A DNA stretch of 5,276 nucleotides from Bacteroidales bacterium (GCA_027451265.1 DAIDJT010000188.1:1-5276); one strand, 5' to 3'. Shown: positions 1-5,276, counted from the first letter of the stretch. Made by a program: numbers and translations. Notes: a model not told the origin generated them from the letters alone.

Positions 1-15
1 ATCGCAGTACTACGA

Positions 16-57
16 TTCCCAAGCTGAGGGCCGCGAGTTCGAATCTCGTTTCCCGCT
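16..57 (+). tRNA. 3' half of tRNA-Gly(CCC), possibly a remnant
   Basis: The segment reads as the 3' half of a glycine tRNA. It has a seven-base anticodon loop TTCCCAA (16-22, anticodon CCC at 18-20), a 3' anticodon strand GCTGA (23-27), a five-base variable loop (28-32), a T stem GCGAG/CTCGT (33-37 and 45-49) around the loop TTCGAAT, an acceptor strand TTCCCGC (50-56) and discriminator T57. The T discriminator and the acceptor strand fit tRNA-Gly. CCA is not encoded. The 5' half should lie to the left, but bases 11-15 (TACGA) do not pair with GCTGA (expected TCAGC; 2 of 5 positions pair), and no D-stem strand such as GAGC is seen in 1-15. The match therefore stops at the anticodon loop, a usual crossover point for tRNA-targeting integrases. 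It may be a displaced 3' fragment left by integration, or the visible part of an aberrant tRNA. The Gly identity is firm; the remnant status is inferred. Confidence 0.62.
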
Positions 58-62
58 CAGAC

Positions 63-93
63 AAAAAGTCCCCGGTAACGCCGGGGCTTTTTT
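63..93 (+). terminator. Rho-independent terminator after the tRNA-Gly end
   Basis: Stem CCCCGG (70-75), loop TAACG (76-80) and stem CCGGGG (81-86) are followed by C and six T (88-93). The run AAAAAG (63-68) can extend the stem by pairing with CTTTTT, with T69 bulged, so the element can also work on the other strand. It starts six bases after the tRNA discriminator and would end tRNA transcription. Confidence 0.8.
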
Positions 94-99
94 AATTTA

Positions 100-134
100 C
101 TCACACCGACTCAGGCCTGCCTGAAGGAGGAGGG
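100..134. repeat. 35-bp direct repeat, copy 1
   Basis: This segment matches 221-255 at 34 of 35 positions. It contains an inverted repeat TCAGGC (111-116), CT, GCCTGA (119-124), followed by a purine tract AAGGAGGAGGG (124-134). The only difference between the copies, C117 versus T238, falls in the two-base spacer of that inverted repeat, so both arms are conserved. The family is not one I recognise. Confidence 0.85.
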
Positions 135-142
135 AGGAAATT

Positions 143-173
143 AAAAAAGGAGGCCACGCCAGTGGCCCTTTTT
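143..173. terminator. Terminator-like hairpin, second copy
   Basis: Stem GGCCAC (152-157), loop GCCA (158-161) and stem GTGGCC (162-167) are followed by C and five T (169-173) and preceded by an A run (143-148). The flanking A and T tracts make it usable on either strand. No gene clearly ends into it from either side, so its role as a terminator is inferred from structure alone. Confidence 0.6.
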
Positions 174-174
174 G

Positions 175-195
175 TCTGATGACATACCCATCAGA
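175..195. repeat. Perfect 7-bp hairpin
   Basis: TCTGATG (175-181) and CATCAGA (189-195) are perfect complements around the seven-base loop ACATACC. The left arm overlaps the outer arm of the preceding inverted repeat (168-179), and the last two bases are shared with the next hairpin. The alternative pairings therefore exclude one another. Confidence 0.6.
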
Positions 196-223
196 GATCT
201 TGCGCCACCAGGCGCAAAATCTC
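194..223. repeat. Imperfect 12-bp hairpin without a T tract
   Basis: GAGAT (194-198) pairs with ATCTC (219-223), there is one mismatch (C199/A218), and TTGCGCC (200-206) pairs with GGCGCAA (211-217) around the loop ACCA. It runs directly into repeat copy 2. No run of T follows, so it is not a standard terminator. Its layout (TCAGA at 191-195, hairpin, then the 35-bp repeat) resembles that at 57-134. Confidence 0.6.
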
Positions 224-255
224 ACACCGACTCAGGCTTGCCTGAAGGAGGAGGG
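221..255. repeat. 35-bp direct repeat, copy 2
   Basis: This is the second copy of the repeat at 100-134, in the same orientation and 121 bp away. It keeps the arms TCAGGC (232-237) and GCCTGA (240-245) and the purine tract. It begins inside the 3' arm of the hairpin at 194-223, where copy 1 instead follows the first terminator. Confidence 0.85.
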
Positions 256-302
256 GAAGTTACACGAGGAATAAATTGCCTTTTATTTTAAATTTTCCGA
301 AC

Positions 303-329
303 TTTGGTAACAACCTGGCATTATCATTG
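303..329 (+). promoter_or_regulatory. Weak candidate Bacteroidota-type promoter for the lipoprotein gene
   Basis: The AT-rich leader 256-360 shows TTTG at 303-306 and TATCATTG at 322-329. These resemble the Bacteroidota elements TTTG and TAnnTTTG, but the spacer is only 15 bases, whereas about 19-21 is usual, and one consensus base differs. Nothing else stands out in this leader, and no Shine-Dalgarno sequence precedes the ATG at 361. Treat it as a placeholder for the promoter region. Confidence 0.2.
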
Positions 330-360
330 ATGCTGATACATTACCACTAACCTTGATATC

Positions 361-1167
361 ATGAAAAAGATTGCACTTTTATTATTCCTTGCTGTCACAC
401 TCTTTTCATGTGAAAAGGATCAGCAGCTGACAGTTGAGAACGGTGACATCCCATTAATAAGCAAGGTTCTGTACGATGGTGCAGTAAGTTGCGAATACAC
501 ATACAATGATGCCAATTTACTTCGTGAAGAGAAAAGCAAATTCCACTACATAAAACACAATTACAACGATAATAATCTTTTATTATCGTCTGAATTCTAT
601 TGGGATCAGGCGATTTACAGCAGTAGCAGCACCGTGATTGAAGCATCCATGAACAGGAAAGAATGGGTAAATCCTGGTAACACTGCGAAAAGCCTTACAC
701 AGACATTCGAGTATGTAGAAAATGGTCAGTTGGGGAGGAAAACCTACGACAGGACTTCTTCATCCAATACAGAATACGCTGAATTTTCATATGCTGATGA
801 CAGAATAGTCAGGCAGACATTGTACTGGCAAAATGTAATCTCCTCCTACATTGACTATGAATATGATGAAAGAGGGAATCTTGTCAGGGAATCAAGATAT
901 AATTTGCCCTCCGCCGGAGTTGCTGAACTATCGACAACAACCGAATATGAATATGACAACATGCATAATCCATTTCTGGTCTTCAGGCGATTAATGTCTC
1001 CGGGTATATATACCAATCCGAATAATATTACCAGGGAGACCTATACAATTCTTTTTGAGGTTGACCAGTCCGTTGAGAAAGTACAGATAACCAGTAATAC
1101 ATACGAGTATAATAACAGCGGGTATCCGATAAAGGTAAACGGCAAGATCGGGTATGTTTATAAATAA
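361..1167 (+). CDS. Predicted lipoprotein with YD/RHS-like repeats
   Basis: The 268-residue product starts with a lipoprotein signal: MKK, a hydrophobic stretch (residues 4-15), and LFSC with lipidated Cys17. It is probably exported and anchored in the outer membrane or periplasm. The charged CEKD after the cysteine may favour surface export, but this is uncertain. The mature part carries about seven short aromatic repeats of the form [YF]xYxxxxxL/I. They start at YTYND (46-50), NYND (67-70), FEYVENG (116-122), FSYADD (142-147), YEYDERGN (166-173), YEYDNMHN (196-203) and YEYNNSG (248-254). They resemble the YD repeats of RHS-type beta-strand shells, in a small protein with no toxin or protease domain. 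No enzyme motif is visible, and binding or scaffolding is only a guess. The ATG opens directly onto the signal peptide. The gene is AT-rich compared with the genes to its right, stands alone on the plus strand, and ends before a bidirectional terminator. Confidence 0.85.
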   Translation: MKKIALLLFLAVTLFSCEKDQQLTVENGDIPLISKVLYDGAVSCEYTYNDANLLREEKSKFHYIKHNYNDNNLLLSSEFYWDQAIYSSSSTVIEASMNRKEWVNPGNTAKSLTQTFEYVENGQLGRKTYDRTSSSNTEYAEFSYADDRIVRQTLYWQNVISSYIDYEYDERGNLVRESRYNLPSAGVAELSTTTEYEYDNMHNPFLVFRRLMSPGIYTNPNNITRETYTILFEVDQSVEKVQITSNTYEYNNSGYPIKVNGKIGYVYK

Positions 1168-1200
1168 GAGTACCTGACATATCGTACAAGATACTGACCA

Positions 1201-1225
1201 AAAGGGCTGTGAGAGCAGCCTTTTT
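1201..1225. terminator. Bidirectional terminator between convergent genes
   Basis: GGCTG (1205-1209) pairs with CAGCC (1216-1220) around TGAGAG. A run of five T follows on the plus strand (1221-1225), and AAAG before it gives CTTT on the minus strand. It lies between the stop of the lipoprotein gene and the stop of the channel gene, so it can serve both convergent transcripts. Confidence 0.75.
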
Positions 1226-1246
1226 GTTTATTTCAAGGCTGGAAAG

Positions 1247-2095
1247 TCAGTTCAGCTGGCTGTCAGAGGTTTTTACCGTTTCATCCTCCTTCCGGACGTC
1301 GAGGTATGCGCCACACCTCTTGCAGTATCTTGCATCATCCTCATGCTTGTCGAACATGCAGTTCGGGCATACCTGTGTGTTGTTCTCAGCAGGCATACGC
1401 ATCATCTCTGAGGTTACGATACCTGTCGGAACTGCAATGATTGCATAACCCATTATCATCACAATACTTGCAAGAAACTGCCCGAATCCCGTCACCGGCG
1501 AGATATCACCGTAACCCACCGTGGTCAATGTTACCACTGCCCAATAGATGCTGACGGGGATACTTGTAAACCCGTTCTTCTCACCCTCAACAAGATACAT
1601 GATTGTACCAAAGATCACCACCATCGTCACAATGACCGAGATGAACATGAAAATCTTCTCACGACTGCGGTACAGCGCTTTTGCCAGCGTCCTGCCCGCC
1701 GAAGTGTAGCGGCTCAGCTTGAATATCCTGAAGACTCTCAGCAGCCTCACGGCTCTGATGACCATCAGGCTCTGCCCTCCGGTAAGGACCAGTCCCAGGA
1801 AGTTTGGCAATATTGCCATCAGGTCAATGATGCCATAAAAGCTGAAGATGTATTTCACCGGTCTTTCAAGTACCCATATGCGGAGAATATATTCAAGCAG
1901 AAAGACGGCGGTGATGAACCACTCAATTATATGTATCACCAGGCCTAACCTTTCCCTTATCGCCGCGATACTGTCAAGAAGCACAAGCAAAACGCTGAGC
2001 AGGATCAGGAAGATGATAATCACGTCGAAGGCTTTTCCTTCGCGAGTGTCAGCCTCAAAAATGATCTCGTAAATCCGTTTCCTGTTAAGTGTCAT
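1247..2095 (-). CDS. Voltage-gated-type potassium channel with C-terminal zinc ribbon
   Basis: This 282-residue inner-membrane protein has the six-helix plan of a Kv-type ion channel: S1 at about 24-41, S2 52-72, S3 84-101, S4 111-129, S5 146-168, pore helix 180-191 and S6 204-224. S4 has a positive charge at every third position (R114, R117, R120, R123, K126, R129), the hallmark of a voltage sensor. The selectivity filter TVGYGD (192-197) indicates K+ selectivity, and four subunits would form the pore. After S6 there is no RCK/TrkA nucleotide-binding domain. Instead CPNC (243-246) and CKRC (258-261) form a four-cysteine zinc ribbon, followed by a charged tail. The ribbon may bind Zn2+ and support assembly, gating or a partner contact; this is inferred. 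The gene begins 17 bp after htpX and is probably the last gene of the lemA-htpX transcript. No strong ribosome binding site is seen. The channel call is firm; the physiological role is unknown. Confidence 0.93.
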   Translation of the reverse strand: MTLNRKRIYEIIFEADTREGKAFDVIIIFLILLSVLLVLLDSIAAIRERLGLVIHIIEWFITAVFLLEYILRIWVLERPVKYIFSFYGIIDLMAILPNFLGLVLTGGQSLMVIRAVRLLRVFRIFKLSRYTSAGRTLAKALYRSREKIFMFISVIVTMVVIFGTIMYLVEGEKNGFTSIPVSIYWAVVTLTTVGYGDISPVTGFGQFLASIVMIMGYAIIAVPTGIVTSEMMRMPAENNTQVCPNCMFDKHEDDARYCKRCGAYLDVRKEDETVKTSDSQLN

Positions 2096-2112
2096 ATATG
2101 CTCAGGTTGCCC

Positions 2113-3048
2113 TCAGAACTGCCTCAGCAGTGCAATTCTTTTTTCGATGGGAGGATGAGTCATGAAGAGAGCCCCTATTGAAAATGATACCGGCCTTACT
2201 TTCTTGTCCTGCGGGTTGTCAATGAACATCTGTGCGATGTCATTGCGTTTTACTGCCTCAATCTGTGAATCTGCGGAGATTTTTTCAAGCGCTGACGCGA
2301 GGGCAAGAGGATTTCTTGTCATTGTTGCCGAACCGGCATCTGCCATATATTCGCGCTGGCGCGAAATTGCAAAACGGAATATCGACGAGAGGAAATAACC
2401 CAATGCGGCAAGCATCAGGGCGATGACAACTACCCGGCCATCCTTCTTTCCGCCGCCTCCCCCTGTGAATCGGACCGAACGTACAAGGGCCTCAGTCAGG
2501 AAGGCGAAAATCCCGACGAAGATTATAGATACTATGAGCAGCCTTACATCACGGTTGCGGATATGTGTCAGCTCATGGGCTATAACCGCTTCCAGCTCTT
2601 CATCGTTAAGCTTATCTATTATCCCGCGAGACAGGGAGACCGTAAAGGTTTTGGTGTTGATGCCGCTGGCGAAGGCGTTGAGTGAATCATCGTTGATTAC
2701 GTTGATTTTTGGCATCGGCATTCCGCTGGATATGCACAGGTTCTCAACCAGGTTGTAGATCCGCTTGTTCTCCTTCCTGCTGAGTGGTACCGAGCCGGTT
2801 GCCCTTTCGATCATCCCGGTATGTGAAAACCATGCAATGACGAACCACAGTCCAACACCGGCAATCACCCACGGCAGTGAAGTAAGAAACAAATGGTTGG
2901 CCCTGTCAAGACGGTAATCATTCAGGGGTTGGACCAGGAAGACAAACAGCCACACCAGCCCCATTATGACAAACGGAAACAGAATGAGCAAAACGACAGA
3001 TTTGATGTTGTTGTTCCATATCTGCCTGCTCAGCCCGGTATATTTCAT
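2113..3048 (-). CDS. htpX: HtpX-like M48 family membrane metalloprotease
   Basis: This 311-residue inner-membrane zinc endopeptidase has two N-terminal membrane segments (about 18-38 and 55-75), the zinc motif HELTH at 158-162 (H158 and H162 as ligands, E159 catalytic) and a hydrophobic pair at about 168-187 and 204-225. The third zinc ligand is probably E233 in EYMADAGS (233-240). The C-terminal THPPIEKRIALL (297-308) is also typical of HtpX proteins. Length and order match the family, which degrades misfolded or damaged membrane proteins with the active site facing the cytoplasm. A glycine run (196-200) sits in the loop between the last two membrane segments. The start ATG lies 4 bp after the lemA stop, so translation is probably coupled to lemA, and it is not preceded by a clear Shine-Dalgarno sequence. 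All key residues are present, so it should be active. Some Bacteroidota annotations call such proteins simply M48 family metallopeptidase. Confidence 0.94.
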   Translation of the reverse strand: MKYTGLSRQIWNNNIKSVVLLILFPFVIMGLVWLFVFLVQPLNDYRLDRANHLFLTSLPWVIAGVGLWFVIAWFSHTGMIERATGSVPLSRKENKRIYNLVENLCISSGMPMPKINVINDDSLNAFASGINTKTFTVSLSRGIIDKLNDEELEAVIAHELTHIRNRDVRLLIVSIIFVGIFAFLTEALVRSVRFTGGGGGKKDGRVVVIALMLAALGYFLSSIFRFAISRQREYMADAGSATMTRNPLALASALEKISADSQIEAVKRNDIAQMFIDNPQDKKVRPVSFSIGALFMTHPPIEKRIALLRQF

Positions 3049-3052
3049 TGTC

Positions 3053-3607
3053 TCAGAAATTCAGTTTGGGCGTGGCCTCAGCCTGTGCCCTGTTTTCAGC
3101 AAGGTCATACATGGTTTCACGCCTGAAGCCGAACATTCCGGCAAGGAGGTTCGACGGGAACGTCTCCACTGCGTTGTTAAGCTCTTTTGTGGCGGAATTG
3201 AAGAACCTGCGGGCAGCAGCAAGCTTGTTCTCTATATCCGAGATCTCCTCCTGCAACTGGATGAAGTTCGTACTGGCTTTCAGGTCAGGGTAAGCCTCCA
3301 CAGCAACCCTCAGTCCCTGCAGGGCAGACGACAGTTTTCCGTCAGCGGCGATCTTCTCCTCTATTCCCCTGGCCTCGATAGCGCTGGCGCGGGCGTTGGT
3401 GATGTCGGTGAGTACTGTGCTTTCGTGCTTCATATAAGCCTTCACGGCTTCAACCAGCTGGGGTACCAGGTCAAGTCTCTGCTTCAGCTGCACATCGATG
3501 TCGGCAAAAGCATTCTCCCTGTTGTTCCTCAGGCGTACGAGACGGTTGTACAGGCTTACTGCCAGCAGTGCCAGAACAACGATAATAATAAGAAGTACAT
3601 AGAACAT
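3053..3607 (-). CDS. lemA: LemA family protein
   Basis: This 184-residue protein has one N-terminal membrane anchor (about residues 3-20) followed by a helical, coiled-coil-prone domain. Family landmarks are NAFADIDVQLKQRLDLVPQL (32-51), YPDLKASTNF (106-115), the helix with IENKLAAARRFFN (125-137) and FPSN (150-153). Length is typical of the family. LemA proteins have no known enzymatic activity. They are commonly encoded beside HtpX-type or other membrane proteases, where they may act as adaptors or substrate organisers; that role is inferred from genomic association. Here lemA is the first gene of the lemA-htpX-channel cluster. Upstream lie 79 bp of AT-rich DNA that should hold the operon promoter. 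The start ATG opens directly onto the anchor, and the preceding CAGAGAA is at most a weak ribosome binding site. Confidence 0.94.
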   Translation of the reverse strand: MFYVLLIIIVVLALLAVSLYNRLVRLRNNRENAFADIDVQLKQRLDLVPQLVEAVKAYMKHESTVLTDITNARASAIEARGIEEKIAADGKLSSALQGLRVAVEAYPDLKASTNFIQLQEEISDIENKLAAARRFFNSATKELNNAVETFPSNLLAGMFGFRRETMYDLAENRAQAEATPKLNF

Positions 3608-3686
3608 TTCTCTGAGTTTTTAATTGTTAATGTAAAAATAACACATAATAACCGATATTGATTAGTCACCTCTGATATTTACGGGC
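3608..3686 (-). promoter_or_regulatory. Probable promoter region of the lemA operon
   Basis: This 79-bp AT-rich gap separates the end of the DUF418 gene from lemA and is the longest non-coding gap on the minus strand here. On the minus strand TATTTTTA (3640 down to 3633) resembles the Bacteroidota box TAnnTTTG at 7 of 8 positions, but no TTTG element is found at the right distance upstream. I see no terminator hairpin, so readthrough from the upstream pair is possible. Confidence 0.3.
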
Positions 3687-4853
3687 TCACTTCGAACCTA
3701 ACCATGTGGCATAGTGCCACACTGTCTCAAGAGGACCCTTGTTGTGATGCTTCAGCCACCATGCGCTGAAATATCCCTGCAGCACGGCCAGCAGTATGCC
3801 AATCAAAAGACACATGGTTGCACCGGTATATTTATACAAGCCGAGGCCGTAACCATAGTATATGAATGACCCGAGAACCGACTGCATGATATAGTTCGAG
3901 AGGCTCATGCGGCCATAGTTTGAGAAGATGTTCAGAGCTCTGTTAAACCTTTCATTCCGGTAGAGCACGACAAATCCCGAAACAAGCACCAGCATGAAGG
4001 CCATATTTGACCATGATGTCACAATTGTTGATGCCGGGCGGGCAAGGGCTTCAGAACCAATCCATCCGGCAATGTGGGTTTTAATGATGAACAGGGGTAT
4101 GAAAGCCAGGGACGCAACCACAAGAGTCCTCACCCAGAAATTCCGTGATGAATCTGACGCGACAAACAGTTTTTTTCTTCCGGCCAGCATGCCAAACATG
4201 AAGAGTGATGCGGTCTGGAATACCCTGCCATTCTCCCAGTTCCAGTACAGGACCGCAGGCTTGCCTATTGTGAGGTTTCCCACCCAGGTCTTCAGAAGTG
4301 AACCCCCGGTGATATGTTCCCCGGTTCTGGCAAAATAAGACCATGAAACAGGATCCGCCAGACTGGCTCCGGGATCGTGTAACCCCTTTATTAAGGCGAA
4401 CCACTCATAAGGCTGCAACATAAGGAACAATGCGATCCAGAAGACACTTCTGTCGCCGAGCCGGGCCACAGGGATAAGCACCAGCCCGATGAGTGCATAG
4501 ATCGTAAGTATATCACCCTGGTAGAACGAAGAGTTGATGATGCCGAAGAGCAGAAGCAGGAGGAGCCTCCAGGCAAATCTGCCCCGGAAGTCGAAGCCTC
4601 TCTTTGCCTGGTTGTCGGACTGAATGAAGAAGGTCAGTCCGAAAAGCAAAGCAAAGATTGCGTAGGATTTCCCGCCGAAAAGGAAGAAGAGAGTGTCCCA
4701 TATCCCTTTATCAAGCGTGACCATCCAGACAGGCAGTCCTTCAGGTTTAAAATAAAAATCGAAGTGCTCAATGTTATGAAGCAGCATTATTGAGACTATG
4801 GCAAATCCACGCAGGGCATCCACCACATGAAGACGCGAAGAATCAGTAATCAT
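3687..4853 (-). CDS. DUF418 family multi-pass membrane protein
   Basis: This 388-residue protein is strongly hydrophobic with roughly ten membrane segments and acts in the inner membrane. The N-terminal RLHVVDALRGFAIVSIMLLH (7-26) is the opening shared by DUF418/YeiB proteins and related membrane acyltransferase families. The DUF418 domain appears in the C-terminal half, with GRMSLSNYIMQSVLG (314-328) and the closing HHNKGPLETVWHYATW (369-384). Length is usual for the family. The relationship to acyltransferase-type membrane proteins suggests transfer of an acyl group to an envelope substrate, but no reaction is established for DUF418 and I name none. The ATG is 12 bp after the stop of the HD hydrolase gene, so the two are probably co-transcribed. 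The sequence just before the start is A-rich with no Shine-Dalgarno motif. The 79-bp gap downstream separates it from lemA. Confidence 0.88.
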   Translation of the reverse strand: MITDSSRLHVVDALRGFAIVSIMLLHNIEHFDFYFKPEGLPVWMVTLDKGIWDTLFFLFGGKSYAIFALLFGLTFFIQSDNQAKRGFDFRGRFAWRLLLLLLFGIINSSFYQGDILTIYALIGLVLIPVARLGDRSVFWIALFLMLQPYEWFALIKGLHDPGASLADPVSWSYFARTGEHITGGSLLKTWVGNLTIGKPAVLYWNWENGRVFQTASLFMFGMLAGRKKLFVASDSSRNFWVRTLVVASLAFIPLFIIKTHIAGWIGSEALARPASTIVTSWSNMAFMLVLVSGFVVLYRNERFNRALNIFSNYGRMSLSNYIMQSVLGSFIYYGYGLGLYKYTGATMCLLIGILLAVLQGYFSAWWLKHHNKGPLETVWHYATWLGSK

Positions 4854-4865
4854 TTTTCTGAAAAG

Positions 4866-5276
4866 TTATAATTCATAACCGGGGTTCCACTCCCTGAAAA
4901 ACTGGTCGAGGTACCTTACCATGAAGTCATGTCTTTCCTCAGCAAGCTTCCTGCCTGTATTAGTATTCATCAGATCCTTGAGAAGCAGGAGCTTATCATA
5001 GAAATGGTGGACCGTGGATACTGATTGGCTACGCGATGCGGACAGGAGTGGAGGGTCAGACAGCCGTTCACGGGGGTCATAGATTTCGTTCCCTTTGAAT
5101 CCGCCGTAGTTGAATGCCCTGGCAATGCCGATGGCGCCCATTGCATCGAGCCTGTCGGCATCCTGTACAATCTCCAGTTCCGGGCTGGGGGCAGAGATTC
5201 TCTTTCCCTTTGAAAAGGAGATATTCTCATTAATGCCAACCACCTCTTCAATTATTTCCCGGTCAACGCCGAACCC
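4866..5276 (-). CDS. HD-superfamily phosphohydrolase (YedJ-like), 5' end beyond window
   Basis: The frame is open to the right edge, giving 136 visible C-terminal residues of a protein that in this family is about 200-220 residues long. A GTG at 5243 is not the start: translation upstream of it (GFGVDREIIEEVV) continues the family pattern leading into NISFSKG. Visible landmarks are EIVQDADRLDAMGAIGIARA (visible residues 35-54), whose aspartates include the last metal ligand of the HD fold, then YDPRERL, the helix STVHHFYDKLLLLKDLMN, and the closing AEERHDFMVRYLDQFF. The H and HD metal-binding residues of the N-terminal half lie outside the window, so catalytic integrity cannot be judged. HD proteins of this type are metal-dependent phosphohydrolases, probably cytosolic, and the natural substrate is not established. 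The gene precedes the DUF418 gene by 12 bp. Confidence 0.88.
   Translation of the reverse strand, partial: GFGVDREIIEEVVGINENISFSKGKRISAPSPELEIVQDADRLDAMGAIGIARAFNYGGFKGNEIYDPRERLSDPPLLSASRSQSVSTVHHFYDKLLLLKDLMNTNTGRKLAEERHDFMVRYLDQFFREWNPGYEL

Larger units (their letters stand above)
57..179. repeat. Inverted pair of terminator-like hairpins with identical flanks and different cores
   Basis: Positions 57-98 and 138-179 form an inverted repeat of 42 bp each. The outer arms TCAGACAAAAAG (57-68) and CTTTTTGTCTGA (168-179) are perfect complements over 12 bp. The inner arms CTTTTTTAATTT (87-98) and AAATTAAAAAAG (138-149) are also perfect complements over 12 bp. The 18-base cores between them (69-86 and 150-167) have equal length and each forms a hairpin, but their sequences differ. 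The complementarity stops sharply at both ends (56/180 and 99/137 do not pair). A transcript could fold as a four-way junction: the two long-range helices plus the two core hairpins, with the first 35-bp repeat in the inner loop. Whether this is functional or an inverted duplication of a terminator is not known. Confidence 0.75.

Noticed and set aside
1..32. A class II tRNA with a long variable arm, suggested by ATCG/CGAT and CCC/GGG pairings
   Set aside because: The T discriminator, the acceptor strand and the TTCCCAA loop followed by GCTGA fit tRNA-Gly(CCC) far better than Leu, Ser or Tyr tRNAs.
124..134. A Shine-Dalgarno-like AAGGAGG in the 35-bp repeat
   Set aside because: No start codon with an open frame follows at a suitable distance in either copy, and the other genes here do not use such sites.
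57..255. A CRISPR array
   Set aside because: There are only two repeat copies, 121 bp apart, with hairpins rather than unique spacers between them and no cas genes in view.
179..274. A 31-codon reading frame starting at ATG 179 (MTYPSEILRHQAQ...)
   Set aside because: It overlaps two hairpins and a direct repeat, has no ribosome binding site, and is short enough to arise by chance.
2966..3661. A 231-codon plus-strand frame
   Set aside because: It is antisense to lemA and the start of htpX, whose products have clear family motifs. The plus-strand translation shows none.
4866..5243. A complete 125-residue HD protein starting at GTG 5243
   Set aside because: The frame continues unbroken to the window edge with family-like sequence, so the gene is truncated by the window and this start is internal.

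Overview
The window looks like chromosomal DNA of a member of the Bacteroidota. The evidence is a lipoprotein with a Bacteroidota-style signal, no convincing Shine-Dalgarno sequence in front of any of the five visible starts, and gene families common in that phylum. This taxonomic call is an inference. I see no defence, CRISPR, phage or biosynthetic system. The unexplained part is the non-coding left edge.

Positions 1-360 hold no convincing protein gene. They begin with the 3' half of a tRNA-Gly(CCC), from the anticodon loop to the discriminator base. The sequence to its left does not restore the anticodon stem, so this may be a remnant at an integration site or the end of an unusual tRNA. 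Next comes a dense hairpin region: two terminator-like hairpins arranged as a perfect inverted repeat with different cores, two further hairpins, and two 35-bp direct repeats (34/35 identical). An AT-rich leader follows.

Positions 361-1167 (+) encode an AT-rich predicted lipoprotein built from YD/RHS-like short repeats. A bidirectional terminator at about 1201-1225 separates it from the convergent genes to the right.

Positions 1247-3607 (-) form a tight cluster transcribed leftward: lemA, then htpX (M48 membrane protease), then a six-transmembrane voltage-gated-type potassium channel ending in a four-cysteine zinc ribbon. The gaps are 4 and 17 bp, so one transcript is likely. LemA and HtpX belong to a membrane and envelope quality-control pairing. 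The channel may share its regulation or be a client, but that is inference.

Positions 3687-5276 (-) hold a second tight pair: an HD-superfamily phosphohydrolase whose N-terminal part lies beyond the right edge, and a DUF418-family multi-pass membrane protein 12 bp downstream. A 79-bp AT-rich gap separates this pair from lemA and is the likely site of the lemA operon promoter.
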